Assembly: GCA_019455105.1 (NCBI GenBank)
Contig: JACFMZ010000002.1
Location: forward strand, 51,516-88,928
Length of the DNA stretch: 37,413 nt
Direction: 5' to 3'
Source: Bacteroidota bacterium
GTDB taxonomy: Bacteria > Bacteroidota > Ignavibacteria > UBA10030 > UBA8401
Part shown: positions 17,425 through 25,542 of the stretch, one piece after another
Layout of the letters: each line of letters begins with the position of its first letter
How positions within the stretch are numbered: position 1 is the first letter of the stretch
Notes under the pieces: generated by a model
The model's database searches: none
What the model was told of the DNA's origin: nothing
The model's input: only the letters and a program-made list of their open reading frames with translations
Made by a program: the position numbers and the translations under genes

Positions 17425-19464
17425 ATGAGATATGTACAGAAACAAATTTTATTTTCAATGCTTCTTGCGGGAATGTTATCGGCGCAGGTAGCCGAAGAAA
17501 AAGCATGGATGAGTGTAGGAGCATTACATAATTGGTATTCAAACTATGGCAGCGAGCGCGAAGAAGGCTGGGTTGCCGAACAGCAATATGGTTTACAATG
17601 GCCCGCTTTGTACCAACATCAAGATGCGCAAGCAGCAAAAGGAATGTGGATTGGGACAACAAATTATAGCGACGACAAGGGCTCATTTCAAAATAAAGTT
17701 GTCCATGTCGGTCCGCGCGCTACTGGATCGGGAGAATTTTTCCCCGTTACATTTAGCATGACAAGTAAATATGAACCCCCTGTGGTGACTGTTGATGGCG
17801 CGGCAACATACAGCAAATTAATTGAAAATAACGCCGTTGACAATAGTCAAAAGTATGATAGAATTATTGATAATGTGGTTAATACATCAATCGGATTAAC
17901 GATGCACCGAAAGATTATTGGGTTTAGTCAACAATATCATGACAATTACATCATTTTTGATTATACATTTAAAAATACCGGAATAATTAATGAAAAAGGA
18001 ACACTGCGAGCACCGAAAACTTTAACAGGAGTGTATATCTTCTTTCAACAACGATGGTCTGCAAATGCTGATGTGCGATATGTGATTGGAAACGAAACGG
18101 GATGGGGAAGACAAACGATGAATGATGTGCGTGGTGATACAACGATTGCGGGAACATTCTTTCCCGGAAATGCGGATAATGATATTCGAGCGAGTTACTC
18201 ATGGCACGGACGATACACAGGATTTTCTCAATATGATAATATCGGTGGTCCAATCTTTACTCCGTATTACGATAAAACCGATACAGCAGGAAGAATCGGC
18301 GCTCCTCAATTTGTTGGATGGGGAACCCTTCACGTTGATACGTCACCATCTGATACAACGGATAATATGGGGCAGCCGGCAACAACTTCGTATGAAGATT
18401 CAGATGATGATCTTAATAGAAATAATGACCAGTATAACGCAGCAAAAATGATTTCGGAATACAACTGGATGTTAAAAGGACACGTAATGCCGCGCCATGC
18501 TGATAAAGTAGGTACTGGAACAGATGCTTCACTGGGACGCTCTGGTGGATATTCTTCAGCGCAAGGATATGGTCCTTTTACCCTCGCACCAGGAGATAGT
18601 GTGCGTCTTGTAATTGCAGAAGCGGTTGCCGGACTAAGTAGAGAAGCGGCAGTGTCGGTTGGTAAACAATTTAAGAACGGGTTAATTACTGCAGCGCAAA
18701 AAAACGATTCTGTTTATACAGGACGCAATGCCTTGTTTACTACGTTTCGCCGAGCAATAGCGAATTACTCAACTGGTTGGAATATTCCGCAGCCACCACC
18801 GCCACCGAAGAAGTTCAGCGTTAGCTCAGGTGCGGGAAAAATAATATTGAACTGGGAACCTAATACGGATAATGCGACAGATCCAACAGTTGCAAAGTGG
18901 GAAGTGTGGAGAGCTCAAGGACGTTATGACAGTACGTATTATAAAGTTTGGGAAGGCACCGGAAGCAGTTACAGTGATACATCAGCAGCATTGAATACGG
19001 CATATTATTATTATCTTATTGCTGTTGGTGACCCCGCGGGAAATACAGGAGCCGGAATGACTCCGACGGGTGCCTTGTCAAGCAATCGGTATTATACCCA
19101 AACTTACCTTCCGGCGTTTCGACGAACTCCCCCTTTTAAAACTCTTGCTGAAGCAAAAGGAAAAATAAGAATCGTTCCCAATCCCTATAATATTTCAGCG
19201 CGAGGCGGACTATTGTATCCCGGAGAATCGGATAAAATTTCATTCGTCAATATTCCCGGTCAATGTACGGTACGCATCTATTCGGAATTAGGTGAGTTAA
19301 TCAAAACTATTGAGCACGGCACAACACCTGCCGATGAAACAGGATCACTGGATTATGATATGACAACATCGTCAAATCAAATTATTGTGAGTGGTGTGTA
19401 TATTGCAGTGATTACAACACCGGCAGGAGAAAAAGAAATATTGAAGTTTGTCGTAATACGTTAA
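17425..19464 (+). CDS. Large secreted FN3-domain protein with a divergent C-terminal sorting-like domain
   Basis: 679 residues with a signal peptide (MRYVQKQILFSMLLAGMLSAQ). Residues ~25-450 form a beta-rich domain that I do not recognise (EKAWMSVGALHNWYSNYGSE, GEFFPVTFSM, YHDNYIIFDYTFKNTG). An FN3 domain follows at ~458-550 (KKFSVSSGAGKIILNWEP). The end (~582-679) has PNPYNIS, then RIYSELGELIKTIEHG and SGVYIAVITT, the same plan as the T9SS type A domain but without the NPFNP and QTKKM signatures. It begins 15 bases after the receptor stop and is followed 16 bases later by a lipoprotein, so it is very likely co-expressed. By position it could be the receptor's surface partner, in the place SusD would hold; that is inference. 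Confidence 0.8.
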   Translation: MRYVQKQILFSMLLAGMLSAQVAEEKAWMSVGALHNWYSNYGSEREEGWVAEQQYGLQWPALYQHQDAQAAKGMWIGTTNYSDDKGSFQNKVVHVGPRATGSGEFFPVTFSMTSKYEPPVVTVDGAATYSKLIENNAVDNSQKYDRIIDNVVNTSIGLTMHRKIIGFSQQYHDNYIIFDYTFKNTGIINEKGTLRAPKTLTGVYIFFQQRWSANADVRYVIGNETGWGRQTMNDVRGDTTIAGTFFPGNADNDIRASYSWHGRYTGFSQYDNIGGPIFTPYYDKTDTAGRIGAPQFVGWGTLHVDTSPSDTTDNMGQPATTSYEDSDDDLNRNNDQYNAAKMISEYNWMLKGHVMPRHADKVGTGTDASLGRSGGYSSAQGYGPFTLAPGDSVRLVIAEAVAGLSREAAVSVGKQFKNGLITAAQKNDSVYTGRNALFTTFRRAIANYSTGWNIPQPPPPPKKFSVSSGAGKIILNWEPNTDNATDPTVAKWEVWRAQGRYDSTYYKVWEGTGSSYSDTSAALNTAYYYYLIAVGDPAGNTGAGMTPTGALSSNRYYTQTYLPAFRRTPPFKTLAEAKGKIRIVPNPYNISARGGLLYPGESDKISFVNIPGQCTVRIYSELGELIKTIEHGTTPADETGSLDYDMTTSSNQIIVSGVYIAVITTPAGEKEILKFVVIR

Positions 19465-19480
19465 TTTTGGGAATACAACA

Positions 19481-20101
19481 ATGAGAAATTTAATAAATAT
19501 TTTTTTTAGCGCGGTTGTAATGATGGTAGTTTTTGAATCATGCAATCAATCAACCGGATCTGATTCATACGACTCATTATGGAGTCCTTCAGGCGATTCA
19601 AAAAATACTTCATGGATTGCTCCGTCGGGTGTTGAATTTTCTCAAGTTGACCGCGGATTCCAGTTTACTCCGACATTTGATACGACAAGCGGAGGAAAAG
19701 CATATCTGTTTACTCCAAGTATTTATCAAGTAACAAACATAACGACAGCAGAATATGCAACAGTAAGTTTTAAAGCGAGAATTGTAACGCCTCCTGATTC
19801 TATTGATATTGTTTCCGGCGGAAAAACTACTCATCAATTTGGTGTTATCGAAGGAACCGTTGAGGCGAGCGGCGACTCTGTGAATTTCAGTACAAAATCT
19901 TTTACGCCTAACGTTGAAAATACGATTACATTCAGCACGAACCCCGACTCAATCAGTAAAATATTACGGTTTAGAATTATTGCTAAATGGGATTCTGTTA
20001 TTACCGGAACTCATGTAAACCCTCTTCCAACATCAAAGAAAATAACCGTAGAAGTTAGCGATATTGTTATGAAAGTGTACAAAATTTCAGTATTGAAATA
20101 A
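19481..20101 (+). CDS. Putative small lipoprotein
   Basis: 206 residues, with an N-terminal hydrophobic segment ending VFESC (Cys21). The lipobox is degenerate (Glu at -2), which is tolerated in Bacteroidota, so lipidation is likely but not certain. The mature part is Ser/Thr-rich and beta-strand-rich (KNTSWIAPSGVEFSQVDRG, YATVSFKARIVTPPDS, ENTITFSTNPDSISK), with no recognised domain and a plain C-terminus. It lies inside the receptor operon, 16 bases after the FN3 protein and 20 bases before the PorV-like gene. It is probably an envelope-anchored accessory of the same system; role unknown. Confidence 0.72.
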   Translation: MRNLINIFFSAVVMMVVFESCNQSTGSDSYDSLWSPSGDSKNTSWIAPSGVEFSQVDRGFQFTPTFDTTSGGKAYLFTPSIYQVTNITTAEYATVSFKARIVTPPDSIDIVSGGKTTHQFGVIEGTVEASGDSVNFSTKSFTPNVENTITFSTNPDSISKILRFRIIAKWDSVITGTHVNPLPTSKKITVEVSDIVMKVYKISVLK

Positions 20102-20121
20102 TACATCGTTATAGGAAACGT

Positions 20122-21123
20122 ATGAAAAAAACATTATTGATTATTATTCTTTTTAGCATTTCGCTTTCTGCGGTTGCGCAAAATAGAAAGTTGGCGCAAA
20201 CCGGAATGAAATTTTTGAATGTTGCTACCGATCCAAGGGCGGTTGCAATGGGTGAAGCATTTTGTTCCGTAGAAGGAATGTCATCATCTCTTTTTTATAA
20301 TCCAGCCGGTCTTGCACGGATGGCTGAGTCATTTCAAGCAGAGATTGGTTATACGCAATGGATAGCTGATATTAACCATACATTTGCGAGTGCTGCAATT
20401 GGAACACCTAATAATGACTATGGAGTTTTTGGTGTTACCTTGCAATCTGTTGATTACGGAGCAATTATTCGTACGATTCGCGTAGATAATAGTGCGGATG
20501 GTTATATGGATGTCGGTACGTTTTCTCCATTAGCAATTTCTGTCGGGTTAGGTTATGCAAATGCACTCAGCGATCGATTTTCTGTAGGCGGTAGAGTTGC
20601 CTATAATCTTCAAAATCTTGGTGACGGTATTTCGGAGACGAATAGCCAGCAAAATCCCATTACGTCAACCAATAAGGCAGAAGTTTTATCGTTTGATTTT
20701 GGAATGTTTTATAAAACCGGATTGAAAAGTTTAAATTTTGCTGTTAGCGTTAGAAATTTTTCAAAAGAAATAAAATTTCAACGCGAAACATTCTCGCTTC
20801 CATTAACAATTAGAATTGGCATTTCTGCTAATGTTATGGATTTTGTTTCTTCATCGTCCGATACAGATCCGTTTCTTGTAAGTATCGATGCAATTAATTC
20901 ACGCGACTATCCCGAAACGATTAATATTGGCGGTGAATATGTTTTTATGAAAACATTGGCGTTGCGAGCGGGATATATGTTCGGATATGATGAAAAAGCT
21001 TTTACAGCAGGTTTGGGTATAAATCAAAAAATAAAAGGAATCGGCATTGGAATTGATTATGCCTATGCTCCATTTGGTGTATTCAGTAACGTTAATCGCT
21101 TTGCAATACAATTTTACTTCTAG
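20122..21123 (+). CDS. PorV/PorQ-family outer-membrane protein
   Basis: 333 residues with a signal peptide (MKKTLLIIILFSISLSAVAQ) and an AGGAAA ribosome binding site. The family signature follows: KFLNVATDPRAVAMGEAFCSVEGMSSSLFYNPAGLA. The rest consists of regular amphipathic strands ending NRFAIQFYF. In T9SS, PorV is an outer-membrane barrel that receives cargo C-terminal domains and hands them to the attachment machinery; PorV/PorQ relatives are numerous in Ignavibacteria and often sit beside their cargo. Here it lies in the same operon as the receptor and upstream of a T9SS-signal protein, which suggests a dedicated secretion or anchoring role. Its length matches the PorV/PorQ family. Confidence 0.88.
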   Translation: MKKTLLIIILFSISLSAVAQNRKLAQTGMKFLNVATDPRAVAMGEAFCSVEGMSSSLFYNPAGLARMAESFQAEIGYTQWIADINHTFASAAIGTPNNDYGVFGVTLQSVDYGAIIRTIRVDNSADGYMDVGTFSPLAISVGLGYANALSDRFSVGGRVAYNLQNLGDGISETNSQQNPITSTNKAEVLSFDFGMFYKTGLKSLNFAVSVRNFSKEIKFQRETFSLPLTIRIGISANVMDFVSSSSDTDPFLVSIDAINSRDYPETINIGGEYVFMKTLALRAGYMFGYDEKAFTAGLGINQKIKGIGIGIDYAYAPFGVFSNVNRFAIQFYF

Positions 21124-21140
21124 TAATTTTTAGGATGAGT

Positions 21141-22379
21141 ATGAAACATTATTTTTTACTTGTAACAATCTGCGTTTTGTTATTTTGGGGATGTGAAAAG
21201 GAAGCTGCCCCGAGTATCTACAACCCCAACCATATCGATGCACCTGCCCCAGTGATTGCAAGTATTACGCCGGTCGATAGCGCACAAGGCGGAGTTGATA
21301 CGTTAGTAATATCTGGTTCAAATTTTTCTGCTGAGACAGGAAAAAATATTGTTTATGTTAATGCTACTGCCGCCACAATTTATCAAAGTAATAAAACACA
21401 AATTTTAGTAAAGGCTCCGCGTACAGAAGTCGGGGACAGCGCACTTATTCGCATTGCTGTGCAAGGCGCGGAAAAATTTAGTAATGGTATTTATTATAAA
21501 ATTCAACCGGCAATTATTGATTATGCGGAAGTAACGAATCCAAAATTGTTGGGCGCTAATGAATTTGTAAAAGCCGTTACAACGGATAGTTCGGGAAATG
21601 TCTATGTAAGCGTTACTCTTGTTAGTGCAACGGGCAGTTCCGATTTAGGAATTAGAAAAATTTCTCCGAATGGAGTGATGACAACTTTTGCACCACCGGC
21701 TTCCGGTGTTTCAGAAGTATTGCCCTTAAAGATGGGACCGGATGGTTCCCTTTATACTATACGAAGCTCCCGTCGTATTTTCCGCTATAATTCAGCGGGA
21801 ACAAACTCCGGTACTGCTTGGATTACATTATCTCCCGCCAGTGTTTCCATTACGGATTTTGATTTTTCAACAAATAAAACTTTATGGGCGGCTGGAAGCA
21901 ATAACCCTATTACTAATGCTACGATTTATGCTATTTTACCAAACGCAACAATAAAAACTTTTCCATTTGCTGCCTCAGTAAGATCGGTGCGAGTATATAA
22001 TAATTATCTTTATATGTCAGCACAGAAAGATTCTGTCTGGGGAATTTGGCGTGCACAATTGTTAGCAAACGATGATCTTGGAACTCCCGAACTCTATTTC
22101 GATTTCTCTGCTGCATTTGGTTTATCTGTTATACCGCAAGGAATTACGTTCAGTGCTAACGGCGATCTTTATATTGCCACCAATGCTCCAGCGGGAATTG
22201 TTATTGTTACGCCGTCAAATATTTCTATGGTACGTTACACTGATTATTCAAGTCTTTTTGGGTCGTTTGTTCGATATCTGGCATGGGGAAATGGAACAGA
22301 ATTATATGCAGTAACAAATGAAGGAAAATTTTTGAAAATGTACGCGCGTGCATATAGTGCACCGTACTATGGGCAATAA
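21141..22379 (+). CDS. IPT/TIG-domain lipoprotein with a propeller-like C-terminal part
   Basis: 412 residues from ATG 21141. The AGGA at 21132-21135 is better spaced for it than for the in-frame ATG at 21135, which would add two residues. The signal ends LLFWGC (Cys18). An IPT/TIG immunoglobulin-like fold spans about 37-120 (APVIASITPVDSAQGGVDTLVISGSNFS). Residues ~130-405 have repeats of the NHL/SMP-30 propeller kind (TTDSSGNVYVSVT, MGPDGSLYTIRS, FSANGDLYIATNA). Proteins of this plan are commonly surface lipoproteins beside TonB receptors and can bind glycans or other ligands. It is the last closely spaced gene of the receptor operon, 17 bases after the PorV-like gene. Confidence 0.85.
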   Translation: MKHYFLLVTICVLLFWGCEKEAAPSIYNPNHIDAPAPVIASITPVDSAQGGVDTLVISGSNFSAETGKNIVYVNATAATIYQSNKTQILVKAPRTEVGDSALIRIAVQGAEKFSNGIYYKIQPAIIDYAEVTNPKLLGANEFVKAVTTDSSGNVYVSVTLVSATGSSDLGIRKISPNGVMTTFAPPASGVSEVLPLKMGPDGSLYTIRSSRRIFRYNSAGTNSGTAWITLSPASVSITDFDFSTNKTLWAAGSNNPITNATIYAILPNATIKTFPFAASVRSVRVYNNYLYMSAQKDSVWGIWRAQLLANDDLGTPELYFDFSAAFGLSVIPQGITFSANGDLYIATNAPAGIVIVTPSNISMVRYTDYSSLFGSFVRYLAWGNGTELYAVTNEGKFLKMYARAYSAPYYGQ

Positions 22380-22470
22380 TTGAGATTGAAATAAATCCGT
22401 TTTTTAAGGTACTCCACATAAACTCAATAACAACATTATTTTTTTTGTAGAATTCGTCATAAAGAAAGGA

Positions 22471-22478
22471 GGGGGGGG
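22471..22478 (+). repeat. Homopolymeric G8 tract in an intergenic region
   Basis: Eight consecutive G residues follow AAAGAAAGGA and precede A6-G-T6-C-A8. The tract is 79 bases upstream of the T9SS propeller gene. Such a run is prone to slippage; it is also a known weak spot for sequencing. Any regulatory role is unproven. Confidence 0.6.
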
Positions 22479-22556
22479 TAAAAAAGTTTTTTCAAAAAAA
22501 ATTTTGTAGTAGAAATATTAACTCACTAAACACATCTATTTAGAAAGGATAACACA

Positions 22557-23912
22557 ATGAAAAGAATAACTACATCTTGGGTTATTACATTGTTTCTGTT
22601 AAGCACCGCCTCTGTTTTCGGACAGTATGTTGATGACGGAGTTTTCCCGGATACTAATAGCTATAAAATAGGAGGTCGCGCGCTCAATGGTGCATTAGGT
22701 GTTGACCCTGAAGGAAAGGTTTGGTTTCGACCATATTATAATGATACTGATTCTATAATGACTGCTAACGGCACCAACAAGGCAATTACTCCTATCTACG
22801 TATTTAATGCGAACGGAACCCAGGCAAGTTTTTCACCGATTAAAATTCTGACAGGTCCTGATCAAGATGGTGCAGCAGTAACGGATACGCTTACCGGTAC
22901 TAATACCGGTGGAAGAACAAATCCATCTAACGGAAATTTTGTTATTAATGTCGGAACTAAAGCCGGATTTGCCGCATTTTGGGAAGTTAATTACAAAACC
23001 GGAGAAGGCGTAATAAGAATTGCCACTCCTTATCCAGCTAATAATGCCGGTGTTGGCATTGATGGATCTGGTAATTATTATACCGCTAATGTTCTTGGAG
23101 GTCTTGTTGGTCAAGTTATTTCCCCAACAGGTTCACTTGGTGATAAATATGCAGAATCAGTACCAGAAATTGGCAGACATTTAGCTGTTTCACGTGATGG
23201 AAAAGATGTTTACGTTCCGCGTTTTACCGCTCATAAAATTTATGTCTATCATTCTGAGGATGGTGATGGATTTGGACCGTACGCACTGGTGGATAGTTTT
23301 GGCCACGGCTCCTCTTCTGAGTCAATAGAGATTCATCCGACAACAGGTCATGTGTGGTTTTCTAATGATTCAGTGCGGTCTGTACTTGATACAGTAAGTG
23401 CTACACCAAGAGCATGGGGAAGTAATGTATATTATGAATATGATCCTAAATCAAAAACAATTGTGGACAGTATTCAAGTAGATAGTTGGAGGGGAATAGC
23501 AACATTGTATCCGCGGGGAATTGCTTTCAGCCCGACCGGTGATACCATGTATGTTTCCCATTTTGATGGTAGAGAGAATGCGAATACAATTCGCCGATTT
23601 ATTAAAGGAACAACAAGTGTGAAACGCAATATGGATCTTGTTGCAAATAGTTTTTCTTTAGCACAAAACTATCCTAATCCGTTTAATCCTTCTACCAAGA
23701 TTGATTTCAGTTTAACAAATGCCGCAACAATAAGCTTAAAGGTTTATGATATGCTGGGAAGAGAAATTGCAACCTTAGCACAAGGTACATATTCTGCCGG
23801 CGTATATAACGTAAATTTTGATGCAAAAAATATTTCTGCGGGAATGTATTTTTATACTTTAAAAACTTCTGATGGATTTACGCAGACAAAGAAAATGCTG
23901 TTGATTAAGTAG
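22557..23912 (+). CDS. Secreted beta-propeller protein with T9SS type A sorting domain
   Basis: 451 residues with a signal peptide (MKRITTSWVITLFLLSTASVFGQ) and a good ribosome binding site (AAAGGA). Residues ~25-355 contain propeller-type repeats of the YncE/SMP-30 kind: ALGVDPEGKVWFRPYY, GVGIDGSGNYYTANV, LAVSRDGKDVYVPRF, IEIHPTTGHVWFSND, IAFSPTGDTMYVSHFDG. The C-terminal ~87 residues are a full T9SS type A domain (NYPNPFNPS, VYDMLGREI, SAGMYFYTL, QTKKM). It should be secreted and surface-attached. It shares the propeller theme with the IPT lipoprotein 177 bases upstream and may bind the same ligand. The gap with its G8 tract suggests its own promoter; a strong terminator follows. Confidence 0.9.
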   Translation: MKRITTSWVITLFLLSTASVFGQYVDDGVFPDTNSYKIGGRALNGALGVDPEGKVWFRPYYNDTDSIMTANGTNKAITPIYVFNANGTQASFSPIKILTGPDQDGAAVTDTLTGTNTGGRTNPSNGNFVINVGTKAGFAAFWEVNYKTGEGVIRIATPYPANNAGVGIDGSGNYYTANVLGGLVGQVISPTGSLGDKYAESVPEIGRHLAVSRDGKDVYVPRFTAHKIYVYHSEDGDGFGPYALVDSFGHGSSSESIEIHPTTGHVWFSNDSVRSVLDTVSATPRAWGSNVYYEYDPKSKTIVDSIQVDSWRGIATLYPRGIAFSPTGDTMYVSHFDGRENANTIRRFIKGTTSVKRNMDLVANSFSLAQNYPNPFNPSTKIDFSLTNAATISLKVYDMLGREIATLAQGTYSAGVYNVNFDAKNISAGMYFYTLKTSDGFTQTKKMLLIK

Positions 23913-23934
23913 TAACTATTAATTGAAATTAACG

Positions 23935-23977
23935 AAAAGCCGTTCTTTTGGTAGAAAAAGAGCGGCTTTTTGTTTTT
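23935..23977 (+). terminator. Rho-independent terminator
   Basis: AAAAGCCGTTC (23935-23945) pairs with GAGCGGCTTTT (23960-23970), 11 base pairs with one G-T wobble, with a 14-base loop and then TGTTTTT. It closes the AT-rich cassette 23 bases past the propeller gene. Confidence 0.82.
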
Positions 23978-23996
23978 CTCCCCATTAAACTGTTCA

Positions 23997-24027
23997 TTGA
24001 TACTGCTGAGTAATTTGGGTATATTTT
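23997..24027 (+). promoter_or_regulatory. Candidate -33/-7 promoter for the rfaE1-tamB run
   Basis: TTGA (23997-24000), a 19-base spacer and TATATTTT (24020-24027) match the Bacteroidota promoter layout in seven of eight -7 positions. It sits directly after the terminator and 31 bases before the rfaE1 ATG. The element order and spacing equal those before recN. Confidence 0.4.
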
Positions 24028-24058
24028 CTTGATGCTAAAAATTTCTTAAACATACATT

Positions 24059-25054
24059 ATGATTCAACTGTCGAAAAATAGAGTAACCTCTTTCTTTAAT
24101 GCTCTGCAGGGAAAAAGAATTGCCGTGCTGGGCGATGTTATGATTGATAAATATATCTGGGGTGCGGTTTCCCGCATTTCACCGGAAGCGCCGGTACCGG
24201 TGGTAGATGTTGATCACCAGAATGCGCGTCTCGGCGGCGCGGCGAATGTTGCCAACAATATTCAATCGTTAGGCTGCGAACCGATTCTCATCGGCGTGGT
24301 GGGAAATGATGCGGAAGGGGCTGAACTAAAATCAATTTTAGAAGCGCAGCATTGTTCTTCCGAAGGAATTATTCTTGATGATGAACGAATAACTACCGTG
24401 AAGACTCGTGTTATTGCGCATCAACAGCATGTGGTGCGCATTGATCGCGAACAGCGGAATGATATAAATGAACAGGTGCAGAAAAAAATTCTTTCGTTTC
24501 TGGAATCGAGAATCAATGAGCTTGATGCGATTATTATTGAAGATTACAACAAAGGACTTATAGTAAAAAATTTAATTCATCAGGTTACGGCGCTGGCAAA
24601 GAACTATCAAAAAATTATTACGGTCGATCCGAAGTATCATCATTTTTTTGAATATAAAGGAGTTACGGTATTTAAACCGAACAGAAAAGAGACGGAAGAA
24701 GGAGTCGGGAAAAAATTTACAAGCGAAGAAGAGCTTCTTGCCGCCGGAAAAATTTTACTGCAAAAACTTGAAGCTGAAAATATTCTCTTAACGCGAAGCG
24801 AAAAAGGCATGACCTTGTTTGAAAAAAACGGTGCGGTAACGCACTTCCCGACAAAGGCGCGGAAAGTTGCCGATGTTTCCGGCGCGGGAGATACGGTCAT
24901 CGGCACGCTGACGGCGATGCTTGCCTGCGGAGCCTCAATTCAAGAAGCGGCGATTATTGCCAACCATGCGGGAGGCATTGTTGTCGGCGAAGTCGGCATT
25001 GTTCCGATTGATGCCGAATTGTTGAAAAACGATGTGCTGGAGAATATTGCGTAA
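24059..25054 (+). CDS. rfaE1: D-glycero-beta-D-manno-heptose-7-phosphate kinase
   Basis: 331-residue PfkB-family sugar kinase corresponding to the N-terminal half of E. coli HldE. It phosphorylates heptose 7-phosphate at position 1 on the way to ADP-heptose for the LPS inner core; cytoplasmic. Landmarks are GDVMIDKYIWG, SPEAPVPVVDV, the Gly-rich LGGAANVANNI, VFKPNRKE, and the anion-hole motif DVSGAGDT with catalytic base D278. The end lacks the adenylyltransferase half, which is the next gene: the TAA of this gene overlaps its ATG by one base (TAATG), implying coupled translation. First gene of the run after the terminator at 23935. Confidence 0.95.
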   Translation: MIQLSKNRVTSFFNALQGKRIAVLGDVMIDKYIWGAVSRISPEAPVPVVDVDHQNARLGGAANVANNIQSLGCEPILIGVVGNDAEGAELKSILEAQHCSSEGIILDDERITTVKTRVIAHQQHVVRIDREQRNDINEQVQKKILSFLESRINELDAIIIEDYNKGLIVKNLIHQVTALAKNYQKIITVDPKYHHFFEYKGVTVFKPNRKETEEGVGKKFTSEEELLAAGKILLQKLEAENILLTRSEKGMTLFEKNGAVTHFPTKARKVADVSGAGDTVIGTLTAMLACGASIQEAAIIANHAGGIVVGEVGIVPIDAELLKNDVLENIA

Positions 25055-25533
25055 TGGGAAAAGTATTTTCCATAGCAGAATTAACGGCGCAGCGTCAGCG
25101 CTGGAAAGAAGAAAAGAAAACGGTGGTCTTCACCAACGGCGTGTTTGATCTTCTGCACCGCGGACATGTGAAATATCTTGCGGAAGCAAAAAAACTCGGC
25201 GATGTGCTGATTGTCGGGATGAATACCGATGATTCGGTGCATCGCATTAAAGGTCCGCTTCGGCCGATTGTTCCGGGAGATGACCGTGCATTTGTTCTTT
25301 CTCAGTTAGCTTCGGTAGATGCCGTGTGTCTTTTTACGGAAGAGACTCCTTTCAATCTTATTGCTGCGGTGGTGCCGGATATTTTGGTTAAAGGAGGAGA
25401 CTATACGCTTGATGCCATTGTGGGAAAAGATATTGTGGAACACGCCGGCGGCAAAGTGATGACGATTCCGTTTGTCGAGAACAAATCCACAACCAATATT
25501 GTAGAAATTATTCGTCAGCGGTTCTGCTCGTAG
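25054..25533 (+). CDS. rfaE2: D-glycero-beta-D-manno-heptose 1-phosphate adenylyltransferase
   Basis: 159-residue nucleotidyltransferase matching the C-terminal half of HldE. It attaches AMP to heptose 1-phosphate to form ADP-heptose for LPS. The cytidylyltransferase-like fold is shown by VFTNGVFDLLHRGH with the HxGH motif (H35, H38), VGMNTDDSVHRIKG, and the C-terminal motif ENKSTTNI, equivalent to the ISSTxI nucleotide-binding motif. It is translationally coupled to rfaE1 and separated by nine bases from the tamB-like gene. The split arrangement is common outside Enterobacteria. Confidence 0.95.
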   Translation: MGKVFSIAELTAQRQRWKEEKKTVVFTNGVFDLLHRGHVKYLAEAKKLGDVLIVGMNTDDSVHRIKGPLRPIVPGDDRAFVLSQLASVDAVCLFTEETPFNLIAAVVPDILVKGGDYTLDAIVGKDIVEHAGGKVMTIPFVENKSTTNIVEIIRQRFCS

Positions 25534-25542
25534 CGGCGACGT

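Noticed and set aside
14248-22379. Classical SusC/SusD polysaccharide utilisation locus
   Set aside because: There is no SusD-like protein and no glycoside hydrolase inside the block; the neighbouring GHL10 gene has different base composition and a hairpin separates it.
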